Positions 50,167 to 59,522 are shown, counted from the stretch's first letter. The stretch: DNA of 64,000 bases from Micromonospora endolithica (GCF_003626595.1 NZ_RBAK01000003.1:372001-436000), one strand, 5' to 3'. Numbers and translations: made by a program. The notes: generated by a model not told the origin, from the sequence alone.

Positions 50167-50766
50167 ATGGGAATCGTGTCACCGGGCTTCCAGGGCCGGC
50201 CCCGCACCGCGGAGCCGGCCCTGCCGCCGGGGCAGTACCTGACCGAGGACTTCCCCGTCCTGTCCGCCGGGCCCACCCCGAGGGTCCCGCTGGACACGTG
50301 GGAGTTCGTCATCGCCACCGAGACCGGCACCGAGTTCCGCTGGACGTGGGACGAGCTGATGGCGCTGCCGCAGGAGACGCCGACGGTGGACATCCACTGC
50401 GTCACCCACTGGTCCAAGCTGGGGACCTCCTGGCGCGGCGTCTCGCTGGACACCCTGCTGGAGGGGGTGGACACCGCCGCGGACTACGCGCAGGCCCACT
50501 CGTACGGCGGCTACACCACCAACCTGCCGCTGGACGACCTGCGCGACGGTCAGGCCTGGGTGGTGCACACCTACGACGGCGAGCCGCTGCCCGGCGAGCA
50601 CGGCGGCCCGGCGCGACTGCTGGTGCCGCACCTCTATTTCTGGAAGTCCGCCAAGTGGGTGCGTGGCGTCCGGTTGACCGTCGAGGACGAGCCGGGCTTC
50701 TGGGAGACCGCCGGCTACCACGACTACGGCGACCCGTGGCGCGAGCAGCGGTACCAGGGTGACTGA
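50167..50766 (+). CDS. Molybdopterin-dependent oxidoreductase (sulfite-oxidase fold)
   Basis: A 199-residue single-domain protein of the sulfite oxidase/MsrP superfamily. The molybdenum-ligating cysteine is C78 in VDIHCVTHWSKLGTSWRGV; GGYTTNLPLDDL and the LYFWKSAKWVRGVRL basic end are family markers. It lacks a signal peptide and dimerisation domain, so it is a small cytoplasmic form. It overlaps the following flavin reductase gene by 8 bp; the reductase should pass NAD(P)H electrons to it. Substrate unknown. Confidence 0.92.
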   Translation: MGIVSPGFQGRPRTAEPALPPGQYLTEDFPVLSAGPTPRVPLDTWEFVIATETGTEFRWTWDELMALPQETPTVDIHCVTHWSKLGTSWRGVSLDTLLEGVDTAADYAQAHSYGGYTTNLPLDDLRDGQAWVVHTYDGEPLPGEHGGPARLLVPHLYFWKSAKWVRGVRLTVEDEPGFWETAGYHDYGDPWREQRYQGD

Positions 50767-51538
50767 GCCGGCCGTGGTGGCGCAGACCCCGGCGCGCGCC
50801 CCGGCGCGGTGGCGGGTCGGCCGGCTGGTCGAGCGCCGGGTGGAGACCCCGAACGCGCAGACGCTGGTGCTGGAACTGCCGGACTGGCCGGGGCACCTGC
50901 CCGGGCAGCACGTGGACGTGCGGCTCACCGCGCCGGACGGCTATCAGGCGGCCCGGTCGTACTCGGTGGCCGGTCCGGCCGTCGACGGCCCGGGCGGACC
51001 GCGCATCGAGCTGACCGTGCAGCGGGTGCCCGACGGGGAGGTCTCGCCCTACCTGATCGACGTCTACCGCGAGGGCGACCCGGTCGAGGTGCGCGGGCCG
51101 CTCGGCGGCTGGTTCGTCTGGCGACCGCAGGAGACCGCGCCGGTGCTGCTGGTGGCGGGCGGCTCGGGCGTCGTACCCCTGATGGCCATGATCCGCGCCC
51201 GCCGTGCCGCCGGCAGCCGGGTGCCGTTCCGGCTGCTCTACTCGGTGCGGACGCCGGCCGACGTGATCTACGCCGACGAGCTGCGCCGCCGCGCCCGCGA
51301 CGACCTCGGCCTCGACGTGGCGTACGTGTACACCCGCGAGGCGCCCGACGGCTGGCGGGGCGAGCCGCACCGGATCGGTCTGGCCGACGTCAACAACCAC
51401 GGCTGGCCGCCCGACCTGGAACCACTCTGCTACGTGTGCGGGCCGACCGGGTTCGTGGAGACGGCCGCCGACCTGCTGGTCGGGCTCGGCCACCAGACCC
51501 GGCGGGTGAAGACCGAACGGTTCGGCCCCACCGGCTGA
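50759..51538 (+). CDS. Ferredoxin-reductase-type FAD oxidoreductase
   Basis: A 259-residue flavoprotein of the FNR superfamily. The FAD part has RPSYSVAG-like ARSYSVAGPA, then VSPYLIDVYREGD and the GPLGG-F loop; the NAD part begins VLLVAGGSGVVPLMAMIR and ends YVCGPTGFVETAAD. It has no ferredoxin domain. Coupled by overlap to the molybdoenzyme gene, so it is its probable electron donor. GTG 50759. The DUF6510 gene downstream is often part of the same set. Confidence 0.92.
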   Translation: MTEPAVVAQTPARAPARWRVGRLVERRVETPNAQTLVLELPDWPGHLPGQHVDVRLTAPDGYQAARSYSVAGPAVDGPGGPRIELTVQRVPDGEVSPYLIDVYREGDPVEVRGPLGGWFVWRPQETAPVLLVAGGSGVVPLMAMIRARRAAGSRVPFRLLYSVRTPADVIYADELRRRARDDLGLDVAYVYTREAPDGWRGEPHRIGLADVNNHGWPPDLEPLCYVCGPTGFVETAADLLVGLGHQTRRVKTERFGPTG

Positions 51539-51589
51539 CATCGACCGTCACCCGGGGCGCGGACCGTCGCGACGGACAAGGAGAGCGCG

Positions 51590-51871
51590 ATGACCGAACT
51601 GTCGTACCTGGACGGCAACATGCTCGACGGCCCGCTGCGGGAGCTGTTCGCCGTCGACCTGAGCACCGCCACCGGCCGGTGCGACCACTGCGGCACGGTC
51701 GGCCCGATGGCCGGGCTCCAGGTCTACGCGCACGCCCCGGGGCTGGTGGGCCGCTGCCCGACCTGCGTCGAGGTGATGCTGCGCCTGGTCCGGGCCCCCG
51801 ACCGGGCCTGGCTGGACCTGCGCGGCACCACGTTCCTCCAGGTCCCCATGCCCGTCCAGACCCCCCGCTGA
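51590..51871 (+). CDS. DUF6510 zinc-ribbon-like protein
   Basis: A 93-residue protein. Four cysteines in two CxxC pairs, C31/C34 (RCDHCGT) and C56/C59 (GRCPTCVEV), can bind one zinc or a metal centre. LDGNMLDGPLRELFAVDLS at the start and RAWLDLRGTTFLQVP at the end are the family pattern. It follows the molybdoenzyme/reductase pair by 51 bp with its own GGAGAGCG site, and is probably a member of that operon. Role unknown. Confidence 0.88.
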   Translation: MTELSYLDGNMLDGPLRELFAVDLSTATGRCDHCGTVGPMAGLQVYAHAPGLVGRCPTCVEVMLRLVRAPDRAWLDLRGTTFLQVPMPVQTPR

Positions 51872-51901
51872 CCACCCCGCACCGGGCGGGGGAGGAGGGG
51901 G

Positions 51902-52825
51902 TCAGGGTAGGTCGTCCCGGTGCGGTGGGTCGGCGCCGGCGCGGGTGCAGGTCAGGGCCGCTACGGTCGTCGCCCGGTCCAGTACCGCCGTGAGCTGCCC
52001 GGCGGTCAGCCCGTCGAGCGCCCCGGGAGTCACCGCGCCCGCCGAGGCGAGGGCGTCGAGCAGACCGGCGGTGAACGCGTCGCCGGCGCCGACGGTGTCC
52101 ACCACGGTCACCCGCCGCGCCGGGTGGTGCGCCTCGACGGTCGCGGTGCGGGCGTAGGAGCCGGCCGCGCCCCGGGTGACCACCACCAGGCGTACGCCCT
52201 CCTCGCCCAGCCGGCGCGCGGCGGTCGGCACCGGCTCGCCCGGGAAGAGCCAGGCGAGGTCCTCGTCGCTGGCCTTGACCAGGTGCGCGTGCCGCGCCAG
52301 GGCGAGCAGCCGGCGCCGGGCGGCGACCGGGTCGGCGAGCATCGCCGGGCGTACGTTCGGGTCGAGGCTGACCAGCACCCGACCGGCCGCGTACTCCCGG
52401 GCCAGCAGGTCGGCCACCAGGTCCGCGCCGGGCGGTAGCAGGGCGGCCAGCGAGCCGGTGTGCAGCACCCGGGTGCCGGCGGGCAGCGTGGCCAGCTCCT
52501 CCGGTGTCCAGTGCCAGTCGGCGGTGCCGTCGAGGTGGAAGTCGTAGTCGGCCGCCCCGGTGTCGCCGACCGAGACGACCGCCAGGGTGGCGGGGCGGTC
52601 GTCGTACACGGCCGCATCGAGGTCCACGCCGTTGGTCGCGGCGTGGTCACGCAGTCGCCGGCCGAGGGCGGTACGCGAGAAGCGGGCCAGCATCGCGGTG
52701 CGGCGACCCAGCCGGGCCAACCCCACCGCGACGTTGAGCGGGCTACCGCCGGGATGGGCGGCGAAGAGGCCGTCGCGGCCGGCGGGCGCGAGGTCGACGA
52801 CGGCCTCACCGAGCACGGCGAACAC
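51902..52825 (-). CDS. PfkB family carbohydrate kinase, probable fructokinase
   Basis: A 307-residue ribokinase-type sugar kinase. HPGGSPLNVAVGLARLG (24-40) binds the sugar; DTVGAGDAFTAGLL carries the anion hole and catalytic base D249. It should phosphorylate fructose (to fructose 6-phosphate), which fits the fructan genes upstream on the same strand. GTG 52825 lies two bases after the stop of the preceding gene; longer starts would overlap it. Last gene of the minus-strand fructan operon. Confidence 0.9.
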   Translation of the reverse strand: MFAVLGEAVVDLAPAGRDGLFAAHPGGSPLNVAVGLARLGRRTAMLARFSRTALGRRLRDHAATNGVDLDAAVYDDRPATLAVVSVGDTGAADYDFHLDGTADWHWTPEELATLPAGTRVLHTGSLAALLPPGADLVADLLAREYAAGRVLVSLDPNVRPAMLADPVAARRRLLALARHAHLVKASDEDLAWLFPGEPVPTAARRLGEEGVRLVVVTRGAAGSYARTATVEAHHPARRVTVVDTVGAGDAFTAGLLDALASAGAVTPGALDGLTAGQLTAVLDRATTVAALTCTRAGADPPHRDDLP

Positions 52826-52827
52826 GC

Positions 52828-53889
52828 TCAGGCCCCCGCCGCCACGGCCTCGGCCTGTGCCTGGGTGGGCGCCGGCGGCCCGGCCTGTCCCCGGTCGGGG
52901 GCGACGTCGCGCCGGCCGTGCACCGAGTACGGGGTGCCGGGGGCGGCGTCGCCGAGCAGCACCACCCCGTCGACGACCCGCACCGGGATCGGGTCGCTCA
53001 GCTCCCCGACGAAGCGGCCCCGCTCGTCGTGGTGCAGGAACGCCAGCAGTTGCCACTGCCCGGCCGGGTCACGGACCAGCCGGCCGCTGTACAGGCTGTC
53101 GTCGGTGAGCCGCTGGGCGCGGGCGGCGTCGAACGGGCCGAGCAGCGAGTCACCGGGCACCGCCCACACCCCGCAGGCGGCGGCGTCCCGGCAGCGCTCG
53201 GCGAGGTGGTCACGCAGGCAGGAGAAGATCAGCAGCGGCTGGCCGTCGACGATCTCGACCTGGGGTACCTCCAGGTGGCCGAAGCCGCTGCCGGGTGCGG
53301 TGACCGGCGGCTGCGCGGTCCAGCTCACCAGGTCCTGCGAGCGGGCGTGGCCGATCACGCCCCGGTCGTCGGCCGGTCCCTCGTTTGCCCGCGCGGTGAT
53401 CAGCATGTGCCAGCCGTCGCCGGCCGGGTCGGGGAACACCCACGGGTCCCGCCACGCCTCGTCGTGCCAGGTGGAGTCGCCGTACCGCTCGTACCAGCGG
53501 CCGGCGGCGCTCAGCACCGGCGAGGCCGGGTGCCGCTCCCAGGTCAGCAGGTCCGTCGAGGTGGCCAGGCCGATCCGCTGCACCAGGGCCCGCTCGGTGC
53601 TGCCGGCACCGGTGTAGAACAGGTACCACCGCTGGTCGGGGCCCTGGACCACCGAGCCGGTCCAGGTGGCGATGTCGTCGAACGCGGGCCGGTCGTCGGG
53701 CACCAGCGCGTCGGCGACCTGCGTCCACTCCCGCAGGTCGGTGGAGACGGCGTGGCCGACACCGACCCGCCAGTGCCGGCGGTCCGGGTCGCCCAGCGCC
53801 CGCGAGGCACGAAGGAAGAACAGGTGGTACGTGTCGCCCTCGCGGGCGAACCAGAAGTCCCAGATCCAGGCGTCGGGCAGTCGCAGCAC
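52828..53889 (-). CDS. Clan GH-J (GH32/GH68-like) beta-fructosidase-like protein
   Basis: A 353-residue protein with no signal peptide. Five-bladed propeller fructosidase motifs are seen: nucleophile D11 in AWIWDFWFA, D148 of the RDP motif in WRDPWVF, and a late glutamate in HLEVPQVEI as possible acid/base. It lacks the C-terminal sandwich of secreted GH32 enzymes. Likely action: cleavage of short beta-fructosides such as inulobiose in the cytoplasm. GTG 53889 has a GAGGAAGAGG site eight bases upstream. Located between a LacI gene and the fructokinase in one operon. Confidence 0.82.
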   Translation of the reverse strand: MLRLPDAWIWDFWFAREGDTYHLFFLRASRALGDPDRRHWRVGVGHAVSTDLREWTQVADALVPDDRPAFDDIATWTGSVVQGPDQRWYLFYTGAGSTERALVQRIGLATSTDLLTWERHPASPVLSAAGRWYERYGDSTWHDEAWRDPWVFPDPAGDGWHMLITARANEGPADDRGVIGHARSQDLVSWTAQPPVTAPGSGFGHLEVPQVEIVDGQPLLIFSCLRDHLAERCRDAAACGVWAVPGDSLLGPFDAARAQRLTDDSLYSGRLVRDPAGQWQLLAFLHHDERGRFVGELSDPIPVRVVDGVVLLGDAAPGTPYSVHGRRDVAPDRGQAGPPAPTQAQAEAVAAGA

Positions 53890-54056
53890 GGTGGTTACCT
53901 CTTCCTCGTCCGTCGCGGCGCGGCGGCGGATCGCGTCGGCCGCGTGGGTCGCGGCGGGGGTGCGTCGGCGCCGCGTGGGTAGCGGCGGGGGTGCGTCGGG
54001 CGCGCGAGCCGGCGGGGCCGGGTCGCGGGGTGTCCGCCGTGGGGGCGGGGTTCGGG

Positions 54057-55088
54057 TCAGCGGGGCGGGGCGACGGAGTCCCGGCGTACCAGTGGGCAGG
54101 GCATGACGACCTGCGCGGCGGTGCGCCGGCGGGCCCCCTTGGGCTGGTCGAGCAGGTCGACCATGGTCTGCACCGCCCACGCCCCCATCTCGTAGTGCGG
54201 CAGCGCGACGGTGGTCAGCCCCGGGTACAACCCCTCGGCGATCAGCTCCTGGTTGTCGAAGCCGACCACCGACAGGTCACCGGGAATGCTCAACCCCAGC
54301 TCGGCGGCCGCCCGCCAGGCGCCCATCGCCATCCGGTCGTTGAAGCAGAACAGCGCGGTGGGCCGGTCGGGGCCCGACAGCAGGTCCCGGGCGGCCCGGT
54401 GACCGCCGTGGCTGTCCGACACCTCGGCCCGTACCAGGTCCGGCCGGAACGGCACGCCGGCCGCCTCCAGGGCCTGCCGGTAGCCGGCCAGCCGGCCCCG
54501 GGTGGCCGGGATGTCGTCCACGTTGGTGACGAAGCCGATCCGGCGGTGACCGTGGGCGAGCAGCTCGGCCGTCGCCACCCGGCCGCCGCCCGGCTCGTCC
54601 GGGACCACCGACGGCACCGCCAGGTCGGCGCTGGTCGCGTCGAGCAACACCACCGGCATCGGCCGCAGCTCCTCGGGAACCGCGACGACCTGGTGGTACA
54701 TCGTGGCGTAGAGCACGCCGTCGACCCGGTGCTGGTGCAGCGCCTGGATCTCCCGCCGTTCCACCTCGGGGTCGCCCCCGGTGGTGAGCAGCATGAGCAC
54801 CCAGCCGCGCGCCGAAGCGGTCTCCTGCGCGCCGAGGATGATCCGGCCGGCGTGCGGGGTGGTGGCGATGACGTCGCTGAGCAGCCCGAGGGTGTGCGAA
54901 CGCTGCAGCCGCAGCCCGCGGGCCAGCCCGTTCGCCGCGTAGCCGAGCCGGCGGGCCGCCGACTCGACACGCTCGCGGGTGTCCGGGCTGACCCGGGTGC
55001 CGGACTTGTTGTTGAGGACGTGGGACACGGTGGTCACCGAGACGCCCGCCGCGGCGGCGACGTCCCGGATGCTCGCCTTCTGCCCCAT
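54057..55088 (-). CDS. LacI family transcriptional regulator (fructan locus, copy 1)
   Basis: A 343-residue repressor. The LacI helix-turn-helix is SIRDVAAAAGVSVTTVSHVL; the hinge is YAANGLARGLR; the rest is a periplasmic-binding-protein fold with LGLLSDVIATTPHAGRI and VVGFDNQELIAEGLYPGLTT. It probably senses a fructo-saccharide and controls the operon it lies in. Its start is 72 bp downstream of the GH172-like gene on the same strand. A partly symmetrical CCGGTC-containing stretch (55138-55160) may be an internal site. Confidence 0.93.
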   Translation of the reverse strand: MGQKASIRDVAAAAGVSVTTVSHVLNNKSGTRVSPDTRERVESAARRLGYAANGLARGLRLQRSHTLGLLSDVIATTPHAGRIILGAQETASARGWVLMLLTTGGDPEVERREIQALHQHRVDGVLYATMYHQVVAVPEELRPMPVVLLDATSADLAVPSVVPDEPGGGRVATAELLAHGHRRIGFVTNVDDIPATRGRLAGYRQALEAAGVPFRPDLVRAEVSDSHGGHRAARDLLSGPDRPTALFCFNDRMAMGAWRAAAELGLSIPGDLSVVGFDNQELIAEGLYPGLTTVALPHYEMGAWAVQTMVDLLDQPKGARRRTAAQVVMPCPLVRRDSVAPPR

Positions 55089-55160
55089 CAGCTCACCATC
55101 GCAGTGTTCGCGCGGGTCCGGTCGTCCGGAGTGGACGGCCGGTCAACGGTATCGGACCGG

Positions 55161-56288
55161 TCACTCGTCCCACAGGCCGTGCTCGGGCCAGCGCCGCGGC
55201 AGGCGGTCGGCCACCGGCGGCAGGTCCGGCAGCGGCTTGTGCGGGTGGTGCTGGTACCAGTACGCGACGGAGGAGAAGTCGTTGCCCTGGTCGTTGGCGT
55301 GCCCGTGCTCGATCGTCACCTTGATCGACTTCGAGAACCGCACCGGGTCCTCGATGTGGAACCGGTACATGCTCCACAGGCCGAAGTGCTCCTGCGGGCT
55401 GCTGGCCAGGCTGATGCCGTGGTACGGCCCGGCGTACGCGCCGCTGGGGAAGCCCCACGCGGCGTTGAAGTAGTCCTCGGTGCCGGTGCCGTGCAGCGAC
55501 GGCGGCCACTCCTCACCGTCGATGAAGATCATGTCGTCGCCCTCGCCCGGCCAGGTGTACGGCTGGTTGGAGGCGTTGTGGTTGTCGATGCTCAGCACGC
55601 AGCCGACGTAGTGCCCGGCGCCGCCGTCGGTGTCCAGGATGACGTAGTTGTCCGCGCCGGTCAGGTTGGTGCCGGGCAGGTCCCACGGGGCGGGCACCTC
55701 GCCCGGGGCGAGCCCGTTCGGCACCGGGGTGCACGGCTTCTCCTGCCGGTAGTACGCGTGGAAGTACGCCACGTCGTCCGGCTTCGCCTCGTCGGTCAGG
55801 TCGTAGTCGACGTAGTAGAAGAGGTTCTCGATCGGCTTGTCGCTCTCGTTGCGGATCACGATCTTCGCGGAGCTGCCGAACGGCATCGGGAAGTACGAGT
55901 TCATCGCGGCGGCGAACGGGCCCTTCGGGCCGCGGCGCGGGCCGAACACCATGCTCAGCGGCAGCGACACGTAGTGCGTGCAGGTGGCGTGCCCGACGCC
56001 GAAGAAGTCACCCAGCGGGCTGCGGACGCTCGGGTTCTCCTCGCCGTCCCAGTACATCTCGATGACCAACTTGCGCAGGTACTTCTCGGAGTAGCAGCGG
56101 GTGGTCAGCCAGATGTGCTCGATGACGCCGGTGCCGGTGATGTCGGCGAGCACGTGCGTCTCCCCGGGCGGCACGACGGCGAAATCCCGGTTGCCGCCGG
56201 TGCGGTCCCAGCTCGACTCGCGCTTGGAGCGGCCGGCCTTGACCCGGGTGAGACCCGCGAGGGGACTCGTGGGGCGCCAGAACGACAT
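55161..56288 (-). CDS. DUF2961 / GH172-type enzyme, probable difructose anhydride hydrolase
   Basis: A 375-residue cytoplasmic protein. The DUF2961 region is clear: SRKRESSWDRTGGNRDF-like start, LADITGTGVIEHIWLT, GDFFGVGHATCTHYVSLPL, and the conserved LHGTGTEDYFNAAWGF with E271. The family is now GH172, whose founder synthesises and hydrolyses difructose dianhydride I; others cut alpha-D-fructo- or arabinofuranosides. I place only one catalytic glutamate with confidence. Lying between a sugar importer and a fructosidase-like gene, it probably opens imported difructose anhydride to inulobiose. ATG at 56288 with GGAACC site. Confidence 0.85.
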   Translation of the reverse strand: MSFWRPTSPLAGLTRVKAGRSKRESSWDRTGGNRDFAVVPPGETHVLADITGTGVIEHIWLTTRCYSEKYLRKLVIEMYWDGEENPSVRSPLGDFFGVGHATCTHYVSLPLSMVFGPRRGPKGPFAAAMNSYFPMPFGSSAKIVIRNESDKPIENLFYYVDYDLTDEAKPDDVAYFHAYYRQEKPCTPVPNGLAPGEVPAPWDLPGTNLTGADNYVILDTDGGAGHYVGCVLSIDNHNASNQPYTWPGEGDDMIFIDGEEWPPSLHGTGTEDYFNAAWGFPSGAYAGPYHGISLASSPQEHFGLWSMYRFHIEDPVRFSKSIKVTIEHGHANDQGNDFSSVAYWYQHHPHKPLPDLPPVADRLPRRWPEHGLWDE

Positions 56289-56328
56289 GGTGGTTCCTTT
56301 CTGGGGGTTGTGCGAGGGGGAGCGGCGG

Positions 56329-57165
56329 TCAGCCCTTGACCGCGCCGAGGCTGAGCCCGGCGACGATCCGGCGTTGCAGCAGCAGCGTCAGGACGACCGC
56401 GGGTACGGAGTAGAGGGTGGCCAGGGCCGTCATCGGGCCCCAGTCCAGGCCGAACTGGCTCTGGAAGTTGGCGATCGCGATCGGGGTGGTCTGCGCCCGG
56501 ATCGAGGTGAGCAGCAGGGCGAAGAGGAACTCGTTCCAGGAGGCGAGGAAGGCGAAGATCGCGGTGACCGCCACGCCGCCGGAGACCACCGGGAGGATCA
56601 CCCTCCGCAGCGCCCCGAACCGCCCGCATCCGTCGACCAGGGCGGCCTCCTCGATCTCCCGGGGTACGCCCTCGAAGAAGCTGGCCAGCAGCCAGATCGA
56701 CAGCGGCAGCGCCACCGTGGTCTGGGCCAGGGCCAGGCCGGTGGGGGTGTCGGTGAGGTTGACCGCGCCGAGGATGGTGACCAGCGGGATGCCGATCGCC
56801 ACGGCCGGGGCCATCCGGACCAGCAGCGAGCCGGCCATCAGCAGCCGTCCGGTGCGGGTGCGGTACCGGGTGATCGCCCAGGCCGCCGGGATGGCCAGCG
56901 CCATGGACAGCAACGTGGCGATCACCGCCGTGCTGACGCTGTTGACGAACGAGGCGGTGACACCGGGCCGGTTCAGCGCGGTGACGTAGTTGTCCAGGCT
57001 GAACCGTTCGGGCAGCACGGTCGGCGGCACCGCGATGGCGTCCACCGCCGGCTTGAACGAGGTGAGGACGAGGTAGGCGAAGGGGAACCCGTAGAGCAGC
57101 ACGACCGCGACGGCGGCGGCCCAGAGCAGCCCGGTCCTGATCCTGGCGGCGAGCAGGTGGGACAT
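56329..57165 (-). CDS. Sugar ABC importer permease (MalG-like)
   Basis: A 278-residue permease with six membrane segments. The EAA loop is REIEEAALVDGCGRFGALRR, and FLASWNEFLFALLLT and a final RRIVAGLSLGAVKG are typical of CUT1 inner subunits. ATG 57165 overlaps the stop of the other permease gene by 3 bp. No ATPase is encoded in the operon; the MsmK-like protein at 13497 could serve it. Confidence 0.94.
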   Translation of the reverse strand: MSHLLAARIRTGLLWAAAVAVVLLYGFPFAYLVLTSFKPAVDAIAVPPTVLPERFSLDNYVTALNRPGVTASFVNSVSTAVIATLLSMALAIPAAWAITRYRTRTGRLLMAGSLLVRMAPAVAIGIPLVTILGAVNLTDTPTGLALAQTTVALPLSIWLLASFFEGVPREIEEAALVDGCGRFGALRRVILPVVSGGVAVTAIFAFLASWNEFLFALLLTSIRAQTTPIAIANFQSQFGLDWGPMTALATLYSVPAVVLTLLLQRRIVAGLSLGAVKG

Positions 57166-58133
57166 CAGGACTCCTTGCCCGGCCGCCAGATGGTCAGTAC
57201 CGCGACCATCGCGACCGCCATCATCACGATCATGAACAGGGTGCTGGTGGCGGCGGCCGTGCCGGGGTCGTTGTAGCTGACCATCGTCTTGTAGATGGTC
57301 AGGCTCAACGTCTCCGACGCGGACTGCGGGCCGCCGTCGGTCTGGATCAGGATCACGTCGAACGCGCGGGCGGCGTCGACGCCCCGGATGATCAGGGCCA
57401 CCGCGATCACCGGCCGCAGCAGCGGCAGCGTCACGCTGACCAGCAGGCGCAGGCCCCGCGCGCCGTCGAGGCGGGCCGCCTCGTACAGGTCCGGCGGGAT
57501 GGCCTGGAGGCCGGCGTACAGGACCAGGGTCATGAACGAGGTGGTGAGCCAGATGTCCGGCAGCGCCACCGAGAAGAGCACCAGGTCCGGGTCGCTGAGC
57601 CAGGAGACGTCGCCGGGGTTGTCCAGGATCCCGACCCGGGTGAGCAGTTCGTTGACGATGCCGACGTTGTCGATCATCAGGAACCGCCAGAGCAGGCCGG
57701 CGACCACCGGCGCGATCATCAGCGGGTAGAGGAACAGCGTCTGCAGGATCCGGGCCCTCGGTCCGAGCCGGTGGAACAACAGCGCCACCGCCAGGCCGAG
57801 CACCAGCTCGGCGGTGACCACGATGACCGTGTACGCCAGGGTCCGCCCGGCCGCCGCCCGGATCGCCGGGTCGGTCAGCGCGGTGACGTAGTTGTCCAGC
57901 CCGGCGAAGCCGCGCCCGTCGCCGAGCCCGGACCCGGTGTAGAGGCTGTCGACCGCCAGCTTGACCAGCGGCCAGCCGACCAGCGCCAGCAGCACCACCA
58001 CGGCCGGCGCGGCGAGCAGGGTGGCGTACCCGGCGTCCGACAGCCCACGGCGGGTCCGGGGCCGCCGCCCGCCGGCTGGAGCCGGTGCGGGCGGGGCGGT
58101 CCGCGGTGGTGCTGCCTGCGCTGCCGGGCTCAC
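57165..58133 (-). CDS. Sugar ABC importer permease (MalF-like)
   Basis: A 322-residue permease with a Pro-rich cytoplasmic tail (about 1-30) and six membrane segments. The EAA motif is in PPDLYEAARLDGARGLRLLV and the CUT1-type core is TLFLYPLMIAPVVAGLLWRF. GTG 58133 overlaps the binding-protein stop by 4 bp (GTGA), so translation is coupled. The longer upstream frame runs antisense-like through the binding-protein gene and was not used. Confidence 0.94.
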   Translation of the reverse strand: MSPAAQAAPPRTAPPAPAPAGGRRPRTRRGLSDAGYATLLAAPAVVVLLALVGWPLVKLAVDSLYTGSGLGDGRGFAGLDNYVTALTDPAIRAAAGRTLAYTVIVVTAELVLGLAVALLFHRLGPRARILQTLFLYPLMIAPVVAGLLWRFLMIDNVGIVNELLTRVGILDNPGDVSWLSDPDLVLFSVALPDIWLTTSFMTLVLYAGLQAIPPDLYEAARLDGARGLRLLVSVTLPLLRPVIAVALIIRGVDAARAFDVILIQTDGGPQSASETLSLTIYKTMVSYNDPGTAAATSTLFMIVMMAVAMVAVLTIWRPGKES

Positions 58134-59446
58134 TTGATGATGCCCTCGATCTGGGTACGGGCGGCCTTCAGCAACGCGGCGTAGTCCGCGCCCGGGGTCA
58201 GCGCCTTCTGGATGGTGGGCACCAGGACGCTGTCCACGATCCGCTGCCAGTGCGGGCTGGCCGGGCGCGGCCGGGTGGCGCTGGCGTTGAGGGTGGTCAG
58301 CAGCGGGCCGAACGACTCGAAGCCGGGCTTGTCGGCGAAGGACTGGTAGGCCGACTTGCGGGCGGCCAGGCCGAGGGTCGTCTCGATGCTCAGGGCGTTG
58401 TCGTCGTACGCGGCCTTGATGAACTGCTTGGCCAGGTCGTTCTTCGCGCCGTCCTTCGGCGCGGACAGGTACCAGGGTCCGGGGATGCCGGCGACCCCGG
58501 CGGTGCCGCCGATCATCGGGGCCGCGCCGACCTTGCCGGCCACCTTCGCGTCGGCCGGGATCTGCCGGTACGCGTGCGCCCAGAACCGGGTCATCGCGGT
58601 CTGTCCCTGGTTGAACAGGTTCTGCGCGGCGTTCCAGTCGGTCTGCGCCGCGCCGGCCGGGGCGACCTTGTGCTTGTTGTTCAGGTCGGCGTAGAAGGCC
58701 AGCGCGGCCAGGTGCTGGGCGTTGTCGACGATGACGCTGCCACCGTCGTCGAGCACCACACCGGGGGAGCCGGCCTGCAGGACGTGCGCCAGCCACTCGG
58801 TCTCCACCGCGCCCTTGACGTCGGTGCCCCAGAGCTTCTGGTCCGGGCGGGTGAAGAAGACGGCGATGTCGGTGAACTGCTGCCAGGTGGTGGGCGGGGC
58901 GAGCGGGTAGCCGTACTTCGTCTGGAAGGCGGCCTTCTCCTTCGGGTCCTCGAAGAGGTCCTTGCGGTAGAAGAGGATCTCGCTGTTGGTCCAGACCGGC
59001 ATGCCGACGAACGAGCCGCCGGACTGCGCCTCCTGCACCAGCGCGGGGAAGAGGTCACCCTTGACCTCGGGGGTGAACAGGTCGTCGAGGCCGGCGAGCT
59101 TTCCGGCGAACAGCGGCAGCCACACCGCGTCGACGGCGCAGACGTCGAAGGACGGTTTGCCGTTGGACAGCTCGCTGGTCAGCCGGTTGAACAGTCCTTC
59201 GTACGGCAGCTCGACCAGGGTGACCGTGGCGCCGGTGGCCTGCTGGAACTTGTCCACGATCGGCTGGAGCTCGATCTTGCCGCCGCCCTCGCAGGCCACG
59301 GTCAGGGTCTTGGCGTCGCCGGATCCGCCGGTGGAGGTCCCGCCGGCGCCGCAGGCGGCGGTGCCGAGCAGGGCCGCCGCGCCGGCGCCGGCGGTGAGTC
59401 CGAGGAAGCCGCGTCGGGGGAGTCCGACGGTACGGGTGAGGGTCAT
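58130..59446 (-). CDS. Sugar ABC importer solute-binding Tat lipoprotein
   Basis: A 438-residue extracellular solute-binding protein (family 1). Twin arginines R11-R12 (LPRRGFLGL), a hydrophobic core and a lipobox ending at C32 suggest Tat export and lipid anchoring. The mature part has KIELQPIVDKFQQATGATVT, LPYEGLFNRLTSELSNGKPS and MPVWTNSEILFYRKDLFE. First gene of the minus-strand operon. Context points to a fructo-oligosaccharide or difructose anhydride as ligand. Operators lie 77-104 bp upstream. Confidence 0.94.
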   Translation of the reverse strand: MTLTRTVGLPRRGFLGLTAGAGAAALLGTAACGAGGTSTGGSGDAKTLTVACEGGGKIELQPIVDKFQQATGATVTLVELPYEGLFNRLTSELSNGKPSFDVCAVDAVWLPLFAGKLAGLDDLFTPEVKGDLFPALVQEAQSGGSFVGMPVWTNSEILFYRKDLFEDPKEKAAFQTKYGYPLAPPTTWQQFTDIAVFFTRPDQKLWGTDVKGAVETEWLAHVLQAGSPGVVLDDGGSVIVDNAQHLAALAFYADLNNKHKVAPAGAAQTDWNAAQNLFNQGQTAMTRFWAHAYRQIPADAKVAGKVGAAPMIGGTAGVAGIPGPWYLSAPKDGAKNDLAKQFIKAAYDDNALSIETTLGLAARKSAYQSFADKPGFESFGPLLTTLNASATRPRPASPHWQRIVDSVLVPTIQKALTPGADYAALLKAARTQIEGIIK

Positions 59447-59522
59447 CGTCCGCTCCGTTCAAGGGGTCGTCCGGGCACGTGGGGGCGCGCGCCGGAGCGC
59501 GTGGTGGTGGCCGGGGCACGAA

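Noticed and set aside
58134-58796. Extended N-terminus of the MalF-like permease
   Set aside because: It would overlap the binding-protein gene on the same strand in another frame and has no membrane or signal features; GTG 58133 is coupled by overlap.
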